Source of the DNA: Hymenolepis diminuta
Taxonomy: Eukaryota > Platyhelminthes > Cestoda > Cyclophyllidea > Hymenolepididae
Assembly (NCBI GenBank): GCA_900708905.1
Contig: CAADRB010000019.1
Coordinates: forward strand, 2,270,406 to 2,334,405
Reading direction: 5' to 3'
Length of the DNA stretch: 64,000 bases
Below, piece after piece: positions 13,801-26,249 of the stretch. The notes under the pieces were generated by a model. It made no database searches, had not been told where the DNA came from, and was given only the letters and a program-made list of their open reading frames with translations. The first letter of the stretch is position 1, and the number at the start of each line of letters is the position of its first letter. Position numbers and translations under genes: made by a program.

Positions 13801-15774
13801 ATTTATGCTAGAGGACGCTGCTAGAGGTTAGTTGTTATGTGTTAGCAATTAGTTGAACTCCTAAGAAGATCAGTGATTTCAGCAAACAGGCTTCTTTGTG
13901 CAGCATCCGCTACAGAAGAGAAAACTGTGTGGATAACTAAACTACCCCAAATAATTTGCGATTCGAGCTATTTTTAGAAAATATGCGGACTGATTTTAAA
14001 AAATGTGCTATTTTGATTTAAAATCGAATCACTTATAGTTTTACAATATTTGTGTCTCTTACCAAGTAGTTCATAAAATTAATTCAAGTAAGTGACCAGG
14101 TATCAAAAATAATTAACTAGAAACCAATATATTTTCTACACATCATTGTCTATTCGTCTTATTTTGTTTATTTGTCTTTTACTTGGAGGTGAATGTAACC
14201 AAAGCAATATTCTAAAATTCTACTATTAGGATTTAGACACACTGAAGAGAAATTAACTTCATAATCCCGATGTGATTAATCTGATAGACGAATTTCTACA
14301 CTTTTCTGAAATCTTCATCTATGTCACGGTATTGTTCAAAGTTGTTGACCCTGCTGTAACCCCAAGCTCTCTGCGGATAAAAATTACGATCGTTGACTGT
14401 TGTCGCTGTTTTTATTTGTTAGCTGCCAGCCGTTAGTTATTACTCAAACTCCAACACCCTCTTTGAATTGCGTCGATCAGTAATTAATTTAAATTAGGTC
14501 TTAATGACATCAGCGCAGAAATGCATTTAACCTTCTTTTAAACTTAATATAAATTTCATTTCTTCGCTCGTTTCAGTTTGTACTAACTATTCAAAATGAA
14601 GATTTAAAATGAACCCTATTCTAAGAATATGATTTGGTAGTGAGATCTTGATCATTATGACATTAATGAAAAATGCTGACTAAGTGATGTACCACAATGA
14701 TGTTATAATGATGATGAAGGATGTTAAATGATTCTTGCGAACTTATTACAAAGAACCCGTAATTCTCGTAAGGAAAAATCTTAAATAAAACGGAATCAGA
14801 TAAACTTCTTACGAACAAACAACTTATTCCTTATGTTGAAACAATTACCTATTAACTTACAGTTTCAGACAAATATTTACAAATGAAAATAAGTGATATG
14901 CAGTTTTTAATCTTCGAATACTTTTTTATTTCTTTAAATAATGATATTAAATTCATTTGGATTTTAATACTGGATGAATTTCGTCATTTAAATTAGTTTT
15001 TTGGGGTTTATTACGTCAAACATTTGTTAAAGAGTACAGTTTAGGACTTAGGCTTCATTGTTGCAATTATTTTCTATTATTCAGAAATTAATCTAAATAT
15101 AGTAAATTGAATGAACTTTTGGTATTTTTTCCCACCATTAGTAACTAAAACGAAATTGATGTAGAATTTAGAACAAAGAATATGAAAGCGTATGTGAAAT
15201 ATCCACAAACAAGGTGAACAAATAACGGACCAAAATAAATCTATATATTCTTAGTTTTGGTTAACTCACCAACGGTAGTGACTATCGTAGCGCAGAAATA
15301 CAAAGCACTGACCCAGTTCCACCTTGATCCGAAAGGTTCAGAAATCTTAGAGCAGTTTCTACTTGGAGGAAAGTCAAGAGCAAACAGCGTCTCCGCAAAA
15401 TCAATCAGTGCACTCTCCAGCTGACTAGCCACGATTTCCTTTGACAGTCCCGAATCCACAATTCCAATTGCTCGTGCCATCGACGTATTCAACTTATCCC
15501 GATATCTAGCATAGGTGGCATAACAAGCCTCTAGTTCATTCCCCCTTTCAAGATACTGGAACATCCAAGCTCCGGCAACGAGATAAAGACATAGAAGGAC
15601 CAGAGTACCCACCGAAGATGTCAAAACTTTGATGGTCTTTTGACAACATCGAGTGATATCACGAGAGTAATTATCTTCCACAGTTCTGTCGATAGGTTTT
15701 CCATCAGCATCATGAACCCCTCTCGATAAAGAGGCCTCAAACTCGAAGTCGTAGTTGTTACTAGCACCCAACAT
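7840..15774 (-). CDS. Two-pore-domain (K2P/TWIK-type) potassium channel
   Basis: Leak potassium channel subunit of the plasma membrane; family members dimerise and set resting potential. Exons (minus strand): 15774-15270, 13229-12943, 11496-11233, 8463-7840; total 1,680 nt, 559 residues, phases consistent. TM1 is near residues 57-76. A long extracellular cap loop follows, with sequons NTS (N96) and NCS (N140). Pore 1 carries TTVGYG at 166-171, split by intron 1, and a TM2 with FYCIPGIPLILICLG follows. A basic cytosolic loop (IKIRRRNKRLLRLRRL) runs into an acidic one (DDESDEDDE), then TM3. Pore 2 carries TIGFGD at 337-342, and TM4 is near 357-380. The tail of about 180 residues is hydrophilic and acidic at its end. 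Both filters are intact, so the channel should be functional. I cannot assign a vertebrate subfamily. Intron 1 contains repeat B1; the third intron contains an assembly gap and paired hairpins. Confidence 0.93.
8757..8774. other. Assembly gap (18 N)
   Basis: Run of N after GGGGGG, inside the intron before the last K2P exon. It does not interrupt any exon I identified. Confidence 0.99.
9417..9470. repeat. Two overlapping hairpin-forming inverted repeats
   Basis: TTATCACCT (9417-9425) pairs with AGGTGATAA (9449-9457). Pairing continues inward through ACTC/GAGT after a 3-nt bulge, giving about 13 bp. The 3' arm overlaps a second hairpin, GATAACT-ACTC-AGTTATC (9453-9470), so only one can form at a time. 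It lies in an intron of the K2P gene. No function is known to me. Confidence 0.75.
13572..13586. promoter_or_regulatory. Perfect heat-shock-element triplet in repeat B1
   Basis: GAA-CG-TTC-TG-GAA (13573-13585) is a perfect three-unit nGAAnnTTCnnGAAn heat-shock-factor site by motif. The equivalent position in copy B2 reads GAG-CA-TTC-TG-GAA. HSF binding is inference. Confidence 0.55.
13649..13655. promoter_or_regulatory. CCAAT box in repeat B1
   Basis: AGCCAATCAG is conserved between B1 and B2, about 65-75 nt after the heat-shock-like triplet in each. NF-Y-type binding is inferred from motif only. Confidence 0.45.
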
Positions 15775-17407
15775 CTCTTTATTTTACAAATGATAGAAGA
15801 AGCTATTATTTCAGAGTACCATGTATTGGTTGCTATGGAAAAGGGACGATGGATTAAATTGGGTCTTTGTTTCATGTAACAAGGTGTTGCGATGTAAAAC
15901 TGTTTAGACAATAGAAGCAAATAAAAAAAAGAATACAGAACCGGTAGACATGACAACGCAACATGAGGCTTGTGTTTGAATTAATAAGACATATAGATCA
16001 TATGTTCAAAGTATTTACTGGTAAAACTGCTGGTCTGTGTATTTTAAGACAGTAAAACCATCACTTTTAAAAACGCATTTTTGTGGAATCACTAAAAACT
16101 TTACGTCTGTGTTTAAATATTCTGATGATTATTTAACGCAAAAAATATTCATAAACGCAGACTTTAGGTGTTTTAAAGGGGCTGAAATGAAATGATATTA
16201 ATATTTTCTATTTAAAATGAAGGCATTTATTATGTTCTTTTTTTATCAATTTTTGCATTCGAATTTGCACAAAATTACCAAAATTGGTTCCTTAATTTCA
16301 TTTCTTCAAAAAATTGCTCTTTCTAAAGAATTTACCTTTTAGAGGGTTAAAATTAAATTTTAGTGGATTTGTGTAAAAATATGAGAAATATATCTGTTTC
16401 TATTCTCGAAGATAAATTTTCAAATATTGCTGACTTAACCGCGTTTTGCGCAAAACAAATTTTTTTGGGATAAAGGTATCATAGAATGTTTACCTTCGAC
16501 TACTCCACGCATGATGAAATACACATTGCTGATGCATCGACTTATAATCTGGTATAAGTAGCAGAGAAAATTACAATTTTGATCTAAATTACAGGTTATT
16601 TCCACAATTTTCCACTTTCCTTTTCTTCAACAGGCTTAGCTCCGCATTATTTCAATTCAGTTTAACAGTTTTAAGAAAGATAAAAGCCTCCTTATCATAA
16701 TTCCATTTAATATAAAACAGTGTTGCCATCGTGTCTTATCTCGGCTTCCCATACCTGCGGTGTGATAAACCTCTTGTATACCTCCATCCCGATTTTTTTC
16801 AGACTCTCCCCTTGACTCCCAATGCATCACCTTGACCTGTCCTTATCCGATCTAGCTCCCCTATCGGTGTGTTTTACCTGTTTCTAGTTCCTCTTATATG
16901 TTTGTTCGTGTAACCCTCAACATTTAGTCATCCCGTATAGTTATGCGTTGGGTGATTTACATTTGATTATTAGAACTGGTTAACTACTGAACAAACGTCT
17001 CCTTTCTGCTAGAACTAGCACTGAAATAAACTCTGTGGCGTTCAGGAGACCATATTTGGTGAGACAAAAAAGGTGAGGTTGACCGAGATGCACTAGGTCA
17101 AATATACACGGAGACATCCAAATTTCCAGAAATAGTCTTTTTCTTTTTTCAATCCTGTCCTTACTTCTGGCTTGATCACAAGTCGTAGCCAGCAGAAAAA
17201 GACTCGTTTGATTGAAGGAAAGATTTGAGGAATATAACAGCGGCAGGTACATTCGGATGCAGATATGGCGAAGGAATCGAAACAGTGACTTCTACATTTA
17301 AATCTAGAATCAAAAGCGAAACACATATATCGAAATCGAAATGGGGACACTTTGGGAGGGCTGTCACATCACAGGGTACCATAGGTAAGATAATTGGGTG
17401 TAGATAC
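15775..17407. other. K2P upstream region, no gene seen
   Basis: This is the region 5' of the K2P start on the minus strand and probably holds its promoter and 5' UTR, which I cannot place. At 17225-17391 a plus-strand open stretch ends at a good donor (CCATAG|GTAAGATA), but three minus-strand frames are also open there and I recognise no protein, so I do not call an exon. Confidence 0.4.
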
Positions 17408-17669
17408 TGCTTGAAGAAATTATAACTATTTTATCCTGCTCTCAATATTCTACTAATAAAAATGTAATTTCCTTCTTTACTTAACCACTGATAATAGACA
17501 CTTGATAATTATACCTATTTGTTTAAGCATAGACATCGATTGGAAATGAGTTTCGTTAATACACCCGTGTCTTTCGTTCTGCCGGGGGTCATTGGCTTCT
17601 CTATTAAGTTGCTAGATTGTTTGCTCTGCGAGATTACTACCGGGACTTCTAGTTTGTTACGTTATAACA
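17408..17669 (+). mobile_element. Family C solo-LTR-like repeat, copy C1
   Basis: This 262-bp element starts TGCTTGAAGAAAT and ends TTATAACA, so it has TG...CA termini. It aligns with 19011-19305. The flanking 5-mers GATAC (17403-17407) and TATAC (17670-17674) match at four of five positions, a decayed target-site duplication. It contains AATAAA near 17454. Because it has its own duplication it is likely a separate solo LTR rather than half of one element with C2. Confidence 0.7.
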
Positions 17670-17674
17670 TATAC

Positions 17675-19005
17675 AATATGTCCGAACAAAGGAAAAACAA
17701 ACAACTCCAGCTGTAATATAAACTCAGGGTATAACTTTGCAAAATCACGTATATAGTCTGTTCACCGAGGTATTGCATGGATACCTTTTCTAAAGACTCA
17801 GATAAAGAAATCTAAAAACTTGTTACTCTATCAAGAGTATCTCTTCCTCAATTTAAGAAATTACTGTTGCTTATATAACATTTGGATGTAAAAGGGTTGA
17901 TTGGCTACCTGGACTCCACTCCAAAGTATGAACACGGAAGAATAGAAATCATGGAATTTCGCTCGAAGAATTAGGCACATTCTATTTAAAACATCAAAAG
18001 CATTAGATTTTGTTTCCTATCACCTTCCTTGGTTAATACAATGACAATTTGACACTATGATTTAATTTCCATTCCAATAATTTATCGATTAAATCACCAG
18101 AAGGTCCTAAATAGTTGGATTTTTTAAAAATGTATTCAATAACCAAATTTCCAACTCCAAATTCTCTATCACCTTGAGTGAACGCATCTAACCGAGGTCT
18201 TCCATGTTAAGACTGCTAGCTGCAGAATATTATATATGATCATTTTGCCTCCTTTTCCATTGACAGAAAAGTGAATTGAAGGGACAAAACTGATCATTCA
18301 TCAATAAACACTGAATATTGTATGGCACGAATTTGCTCAGTAATCAAAAGGAAGCATTAAAAAATTTGAATTTTGGAACGTAAAGCAGTGGAGTGATTAG
18401 TAAACTAATGTTTTACATCCTGGCTGCGAAAATCAAATGAAGTAATATATTAATGAATGAAATCATTGATATATTGACGTTCCTCCCAGTATCGGTTTAC
18501 TCTCCCTTTATCATTTGTTGGACTTCCTGTTAACTAATTTTAGCTGTTTAACAAATTTAAAAGTTATAGAATTTTTTGTATTACCGCGGTTAATAATAAT
18601 ACTACCCATATATTTGCTAATTTTTAAACACTATAATATGTAGGCATTTTTAACCAGAATATTAATTGGAAGCTCGTATCAGATATCTTTTTGATGGTCA
18701 GAAACTCTTGAGATTGCTAATAATCATTTCAGATTAATTTTTTCGTTTTTCCTGTCCCTGTTATTTGGATGCATACAAAAATCTAACGATCTGCATACTA
18801 TTTAGACTATTTAATTAAACATAATTTAATAGTAGGTGTCATGAATCTGTAGTATTTTAATTTATTCACTTAAGCATGTAGTTAACTACTTACACTGTAA
18901 CTTTGACGACCGGATGGACCCCAGTATCTAATCTTAAGCATTCTACAACAGTTTCGGAAGTGAATTTTCTTCTTCCGTGACCGATTTAGAACTGTCTGTG
19001 ATTTT
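17675..19005. other. Spacer between two family-C elements
   Basis: About 1.3 kb of AT-rich DNA with no retrotransposon domains, primer-binding site or gene that I can see. The separate target duplications of C1 and C2 argue against its being the interior of a single element. Confidence 0.45.
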
Positions 19006-19010
19006 ACAAT

Positions 19011-19305
19011 TGTTAGAAGAAATGATAATTATTTTCCCCCGTTCCCAATATTTCTTCTATGAGTGAAAATGTAATTTCTTTCTTTATTTCCCCACCGATA
19101 AAAGACACTTGATAATTATTCGTATTTGTTTAAGCCGATACCGATTGAGTGAGAGTTTCGTTGATACACGCGTGTTGACTATAACGTGCCTTCTTATCTG
19201 CCGTGGGTTATTAGCTTCTGNNNNNNNTTGCTATATTACCGAGTTTTCTAGATTGTTGGCTCTGCTAGATTACTATCCGAAATCCTAGTTGGTTACGTTA
19301 TAGCA
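19011..19305 (+). mobile_element. Family C solo-LTR-like repeat, copy C2
   Basis: This element starts TGTTAGAAGAAAT, ends TTATAGCA and is flanked by a perfect 5-bp duplication ACAAT (19006-19010 and 19306-19310). It is same-strand and collinear with C1, slightly longer, with a 7-N gap at 19221-19227. The size, TG...CA ends and 5-bp duplication are those of a solo LTR; the family is not identified. Confidence 0.78.
19221..19227. other. Assembly gap (7 N)
   Basis: Short run of N inside repeat C2; its presence next to repeat copies suggests collapsed or ambiguous assembly. Confidence 0.99.
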
Positions 19306-19310
19306 ACAAT

Positions 19311-22300
19311 ATAATAATGTAATCATTGATCACGAATTTAATTTTAACCTGTTTTCATTATCTTATTTTTATTGGAGGAACTGGTAATCGATCACAAGAA
19401 ATATAAGACATTTTCTGGAGTAATCTCCTGAAATTTCACGTTTCTGCCTTTAGTAGCTTACATATTTTTACCAAGTTAATATTTTAATTTATTATTATTA
19501 CTGGTATTCATATTAATCATTTTATGATTTCATGAATATCGAAACTACACAAATAAATAGGAAAATTTCGATTAGCTTATTAATAGAAATTGCATTTTAA
19601 AATATATTTTCCAACCCAACCATACTTTCTTCTTCCAATTTATATTGCAAATCTCGATCTAAATAGATAGTTAATTGCGGTAGTTTGAGAAACTTATCCC
19701 TCTAATTCATTCTCATACCAAGAGCCTATGCAAGCTTGTTTATGTGTCGTTTTTTCATGTATTTTTCTTTGTAAAATAGGTAGAATTTGACTCAATCACA
19801 AAGCCAAATTTTATAAATTTTCTGAACATCTATCGTACTTAACTTATTTTACATGAAACCATTGAATTATTGATTTTATCTCCTATCATGTTAGGTGGGT
19901 TTTATTATATTTTTTCATTAAAGAAAAAGCATTAATCACTAATATTATTATTAAACTTACTTAAAACAAAAATTTAATACAGTAAAAGCATCCCACAACT
20001 TTCAATTAATTTATATGCTAATATGAAAACTGGTTTTCTTACTTTACGTAATAATTTTACCCTTTATAATTAATACAGCTACATGGTTTTATGTGCCTGA
20101 TGACTTTAACTATCACATGACAGAAATGATCACCGTATAAGGATGAATACGTCTTTAATTAATATCCATTTGCGATTGCAATAAATATTATATTTATCAT
20201 TGAAATAAGAAATATTTATTAATTAAAATATATAACTGTTTTGAAGAGGAAAAAAGAAAACGGATTGTAACTTTTCAAGTATTTGTTTATACTTTTCGAA
20301 ACCTCCATCAAAATGCAAACCACAACAGTATCTAGCAGTTGACCCGATAAAAGAGGTGTCCAACCATTCAATCTGCGTATACTCCACCACTTTTTTTCCT
20401 TTTGAAGAGCCTTCTGAAACGATGTCCATGTCGACTTCCAGACAAGGGTGTTGTAGGTGTGGAATCGCTTGTGAACCTCCTTTCCTGATACTCAGTGGTT
20501 CGAGGGGCTTGATGTATCTGGTTTGAACCCCCGCACATCCTATCCATAGTCAGAATATCCGGCATTTGTGAGCTTTTAGATAACTTGATTTCAATTACAT
20601 TACAAGTATTTTCATGACGTTAACACTTTTATATCCTTTTGCGGCGCCAATCATAGTGAACCCATGACAAACTTAGATTCAAATGAATTATGTGATTGAC
20701 TGTGAATTTTACCAAAATGAATTAGACGCAATGAAAAATCTTCAGATTATCTGAGAACAGGATGGTCCATGACCCAATCACATCACCTTAAATTTTCTCG
20801 TTAGTTTTTATAAAACACTTATTATCTTTATTTGAGTAATTTTGCACTGAAATTTTATTTTACTAAGTTTTTAGGAAAAATAAGAAATACTGAACTGTAT
20901 TTACAAAATTCCTACAAAGATAACTTAAATAGAAATAAATTGTCAACAGTATTCCCATAAATAACAACAGTAAGGTCTGACAAACAACATTATCAGAGTT
21001 AAGGCAATGATAAGGCACGTCCTCAATGTCTTAACTCGAGAAGGTAAATTGATAATCAGATAAATATCCATTAATTGACTTTCTAGAATAGCTTATTCAA
21101 ATTTATTTCGAACGCTCGCAGGTACGAAATATTCGGAGTTCAAGTTAGACATATTTGCTAAGGTGTCACTCTGTTTTAAGAGCGAGTAGGTATCGCCCAA
21201 ACCAAATTAAAGAGATAAAATCAAAGTTATCTGTAATATCGCACATATATGTGTAAGTAAGGTCTGATTTTTAGAAGAGAGTATGCTTTCAATGAAACTT
21301 TCAGGTCACACATGAACGATGTTCTGGCAACTAACCAACAAAGGACACAAGAAACATTTATTCTTAACGTGAAGCGGAATCTTGGCTCATAGATTCCGCT
21401 CTCACGGAATGCCCTCATTACAGTCAGACTGAAATAAAATATGTATCCTGACGTATCTAATGGACAAGACAGAGATGGAAGAATAAAAAGAAGCTTTACA
21501 TGTTTTCTCCTGAAGTGCTCCTTGTCCTCATACCAATACGTTAGTGATTATTCAGTTTCTCATACGCACATTGTGTGATCATCTTTTAAGTAATTTTTCA
21601 TGATTTAAGTTGGACTATCTCCAATTCAAGTTTTACCTAACTTCAGTAAGCTTCATCTTTACTGCACATACTTAGAATATAATAACTGTAAGCCACCAAC
21701 TCTAGCCTATACATGTGTGCCAGTCTTTCCCACTAAATAAGTTTACTTCCATTCAACATTTAGCGGAAGCGCTTCGTTTGATCGCTCCTTATTTTCCCAA
21801 AACTCAGCTACACTACTGGTTCATAAAGTTATATGAATCAATAATTTGTTCTTTATACTTTACCTCGTCTTAATCGGTCTATTTATTTAGAAGACTTGAA
21901 AGCTAATGTAAAAGCATACACTTCAACGAATGTTTTCGGTTCCATTTTAGGTGAGGACGATGTAACTGAAAAGTAATAAACAAAGCATAAATCGGTGCCC
22001 AGATACCATCAGAAATTTCAACGTTGCTGCCTAGAAATGTTAATTAAGGAAGTGATAATTTGGATTTACGAGGGAAGTGTGAAGTTTAAACTTATTCGCA
22101 TTCTCATTTTTTACCGAATTGTATTCAACACTAGCTGTGGCTATATTCAGTTTTATTCTTGCCAGTATTTTTAATATTTTATGATCTAACTAATTCGACA
22201 ACTATTCCATATGAAGCATGAAAATAATTTGGTTCCTAACCTAGTTGACCTTATCTTTCTTCAGTAAGAGCTAATATAATAAAAATATATGTAATGCAGG

Positions 22301-24287
22301 GTTCATTTTTTGCATTACTTTAAAAAATAATAATTTTTGCTCCCTATAGTTAATCATTTCTCAATTTAATTACATTTTACATAAAAGGTTAACTAATTCT
22401 AGATGAAGGCAGTCAATTTGAATGAATATTGGTAATTACATGGAGTCATACTAATAATTAACTTAGAAATCCTACTGATTTTTTTCGCTAATATGATCTT
22501 TTTATAATCAGAGAAAATCATTCTTGCATATACTTACTGCAACTCTTCGTATCCTATTTAATAACATATCCTTTACACTGATTTAATATACACGCATATA
22601 ATTCATGTTGTAATCCATTTCGTCACTTATACATATTAAAGTTATATCTTTGGTATTTTTCTTGTCCTTTTATTAAAAATGTCAAAATACTTATTTTCAA
22701 ACGCACTTGCAGTGTATTCACCTTGAGAGTTCATGTTAATAAGGCCAAGCAGCTAAAAATGAAAGATTATATATTTCTAAATCAATACTTTGTGCATGTC
22801 TATTTATGAATCGTATAATTCCAATAGCAACTAATAAAAATCACGGTTAAATTGACGGACTTGGTTTTGCATGTACTTGCTTTCCATTTGAAATATTTGA
22901 TTGTCTAGCGGGGATCCTAACTAGCTCGTTAGACTTAATAATGATAGAGAGTAAATTTGGGATCTGCATGTAGAGAATTTGATCGGAGTTATTATTTGTA
23001 AATATGAAAGGCAAACATGATCTGAAATAATTTTACCCCTGCTTTCATGTATTTTTTACTAATGTGTCTTCAAAAATTTTTGTAGCTTTTGTGCTTCTTT
23101 CAATGATTATTTACTTTTGCATCATGATCTGTGTTTGCAAAGCACATGTGAGGAAAGCTTGAAGTTTCATAAAAAAACTGTGTTCATTACAATAATACGT
23201 AACGACCGAATCAAATTCATTGAATGAATTAAAATAACAATACTTACCTGTAAATTAATAGAGTGTTCGGAGCTACAGAGTTGTTATTTTGTCCTGAGAA
23301 TATCAATTCCCATAGGTTGTCTCCAATTTATCCTTCATCCTTATCGTTATGTGGGGTTAAGTCACTACGGATAGGTTGAAAAAATATTTGGAAAAAAATG
23401 TTGTCAATCTGGTGACATTCATATTTGCAAGCATAGACAATATGAAGACGGTTCGAATTCCTAGACAAAACCGTTGTTTAATTAATAAAGAGTCTTGAAG
23501 CGTCTACCTTCTTTTGCATCTTTATCCCGCTCAAGTCTGAGTCAGCTGTGATTCAATTATGTCTAGTAGGCAGATAGATAATAGTAACGGAAACTGTACT
23601 TCCTAGCATTGCTACAGTATAGCAAAACATTCGTTTCTTAAATATGAGGGCAAAATCCACCTACTGTTGCTTGGTGCATCAAAATTGGCCGATAATGACT
23701 GTTCAGCAAAATAAAACCGAAAAGTTAAAAATTTAACTTTTATCTTCCCGATATAAACAAGTATTTATGAAATATAGCTTCACTAATTGGTGCTTTGATA
23801 TACAAGAGTTGAACTATCTGACATTCTACAGTATGAAAATATTGAAAGAATCTTTCCATACCAAAGATTCTTGTAGAATTGCCATATGTATTTACAAAAT
23901 AAAATGCAAAGAAAATGATTTTTAAACATCGAGTAGTAAGTTTATTTCAATTTTTGCCCAAAATTTTCTATTTCTCTTTATTTACTAATTAAATCATTCC
24001 AGTACTTAGAGAATTAATCATTGATGTTCAGCACAGATCACTATACATATTCAAATATTGCTATCAGCTTCAATGTAAAGCTATTTATAAATTACTAAAT
24101 GTTATTGGAGGATTAAAGTGATTTAAGTAGATATAGAGATTGTATTATATTTCATGCAATATTTTAAATAAAATACAGGTTTTATGATAAATTAATTAAA
24201 ATAGATGAAATGACGAATAATACGTCATACCTACGACCTACATTTGTTCAACTCTATCACGTTAGAGGTACGAGAGTATGATCATAC
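19311..24287. other. Gene-poor AT-rich region
   Basis: About 5 kb with only short open frames with ordinary composition and no splice-bounded coding stretch that I can support. Nothing recognisable is seen on either strand. Confidence 0.5.
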
Positions 24288-24297
24288 TATATAAAAG
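24288..24297 (+). promoter_or_regulatory. TATA box of the 24.4-kb gene
   Basis: TATATAAAAG is a strong TATA match. It lies 48 nt before a consensus donor (GTAAGT at 24336) that would end a short non-coding first exon. The intron would run to the acceptor at 24430. Confidence 0.45.
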
Positions 24298-24440
24298 TAC
24301 ACAGGTAAACCGTTTTTATTAGGCTTAAAAAATTCGTAAGTTGCCTTTATGTTTGAAAATGTATGTTTTTAACTTAATGATTTTCGCTGCATAAATTGCG
24401 ATGTAAATTATCCCTAAAATAATATTTTAGGATCTAAATC

Positions 24441-24620
24441 ATGACTGCATCATGGATAGAAAAAATGCAGGAGAAGCGGCGAAATAGAAAAGAGAAAAAA
24501 GCCACCAAAAAAACCCTTAAAAACGCTTCTAGACCTACGGAATTAGGAAAGAAAGTGGATTTTTGGTGTAATTTTCCTGAAAAAGTTGATTGTGCAACCA
24601 TGTTTGAATCTCCCGATTAA
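24441..24620 (+). CDS. Small basic protein, family of the 38.5- and 54.9-kb genes
   Basis: 59-residue open frame, not in any family I know. The ATG lies 10 nt after a 3' splice site (TATTTTAG at 24430), with an in-frame stop between them, so the start is well defined. The N-terminus MTASWIEKMQEKRRNRKEKK is a basic helix. It shares the pattern [K/S]-[F/W]-x-E-[K/Q]-[L/M]-[K/Q] with the starts of the proteins at 38527 (IKFFEQLKEK) and 54873 (GKFAEKMKLR). The protein stops after CATMFESPD, without the Ser/Asp tail of the other two, so it could be a short member, a gene with unseen exons, or a truncated copy. An AATAAA is at 24838-24843. A longer frame overlapping its end (24586-24939) looks non-coding. 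Confidence 0.45.
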   Translation: MTASWIEKMQEKRRNRKEKKATKKTLKNASRPTELGKKVDFWCNFPEKVDCATMFESPD

Positions 24621-26249
24621 CCAATACTCCAGACTAATAGAGCAGATTCAATATCATTGTCATTCTCATCATTTTCAATGCCATTATTGCCGTCCATTAA
24701 CTTATCGCGAGCAGTTTCTCCTCTCGAAAGCCTTCCTCGTTCATGTGTCAGTATTTCATTTGATTCCTTCAGACCTATTGCAGCCATGTGATAGTTACAA
24801 CGAAGAGATCTACTTTATGCACAATCAACGATTGGAGAATAAATGTTTTTCAGAATTTCCTTCTTTCTTAAAAGGCATCCGTTTCAGTATTTTTATTAAA
24901 CATGATTACTTAAGAGAACTACTTCTTCTCATAAACTGATCTATCCAAATTGGCTTGTGGAATTTATTATAATATAGTTTTTAATTAGTGAAAATTTTTC
25001 TATAAAATCAATGGTAATCTGTAACTACCGAATCAAATAAATAGTATTTGTTTTTCTATGCAGAATTTTCGAAAAGTCAACATCGAAATTATGGTTGCGT
25101 GTAATCACTAATGCGCACTATTTCCAGTTCAGTTTGGCGCGAAATTTCCCAAGAATCTTTCCGCAAAAGCTTCGTTTACTGGAGTTAAATAAGCTTTAAA
25201 AAATTAAAGGCTCACATATTTTTTACATTTTCACAATTTTTTAACGAATATTAGAATATCTCTCCACACTATCTGGTTAAAGTAGTTACCGTCCTTTAAT
25301 AAATGAACAGTTGTAAGGTACGATATGTTTAGAATTATTAACTCTTATTTAATCAAATGACTCCATTTTTCAAATTGTACCTCTCATATCAAACTGGATT
25401 GTTTCAGATTTTTGAATTTAATTTATGAAAAATTTACTTTCATCACTGTCTTATTATCAGAAATATGTCAATTAAAAGATATTGATAGCGTAGAGGTTAT
25501 GTGTGAACTTTGATAATCAGATAATACCATCAAATTAACCTAGTATAATATGTAAAATCATCTACGTAATTCATCGCTGATTCATTGAGTTATCACCAGA
25601 CTTAAAAGATAACTGTCTAAATTTTATGTTTTAAGTAAATTCAAGTTCCCTACTGAGTTTTGACTCTACTTCTTGCAAATCGTTGCAAGTAAAAATAGCT
25701 TCACTTGCTTTAACTAAAATATAAACAAACAACTCAAAAAATAAATTCCAATGAGTACTTCAAATTTATAATCGCCTAGGTAAGTATTAACCGGTCAGTA
25801 TCTTGGATATTAAAAGAACGATTAGGGTGTTGAAACAGCATGGCCGACCACCCAAATTAATCAAATGGTCAGTGACGCTGATATCATTAACACTAATGCA
25901 CTCACATATGCTAAATCCAGAAATGTGAACAATAAAACAATAACGTAGTAAATTATACTCATTCGGTAAAGAGTGCCAACTTAAAACGAATCTAAAACCT
26001 AGTAAACATTACTCCCAATTTCTGCTAGAAGCCGCCTCCTTCATCTCTTATTTTAGTTTTCCTGTGTTTAGAGGCATTCCTACGATTGAAAATCGAAGTT
26101 CTTTGCTTTATCATTAGTAATGATAATGACGCTGCCTTCTATGGAATTAATATTTATTAATTGATTAAATGGCTTGCTATCGACGAAAAAAAACAAATTA
26201 ATCAACGAAATCAAACTAAGAAAGTCTACTTTAACTTCGAAATATCTTA
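24621..26249. other. 3' flank and gene-poor region
   Basis: AT-rich. Around 24650-24705 the minus strand reads as an Asp/Asn/Glu-rich stretch (for example DGNNGIENDENDNDIES), which recalls acidic tails but has no exon context. No other gene is seen. Confidence 0.4.

Larger units (their letters stand above)
13430..13970 (+). repeat. Family B dispersed repeat, copy B1, with HSE and CCAAT box
   Basis: About 500 bp that aligns with 26250-26710 in the same orientation. The best-conserved blocks are around 13525-13555, 13570-13590, 13640-13660, 13760-13800 and 13895-13920. It lies in K2P intron 1, on the strand opposite to the gene. Both copies keep promoter-like motifs (entered separately) at similar spacing. 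Ends and target duplications could not be fixed by eye, so the class (LTR, duplicated promoter, other) is open. Short open frames inside it are not conserved in the other copy. Confidence 0.65.

Noticed and set aside
17408..19305. One LTR retrotransposon of about 1.9 kb with C1 and C2 as its two LTRs
   Set aside because: Each copy has its own 5-bp flanking duplication, and the 1.3 kb between shows no primer-binding site or retroelement domain.
23445..23470. B-box-like GGTTCGAATTCC
   Set aside because: No A box or tRNA fold at the correct distance; likely chance.
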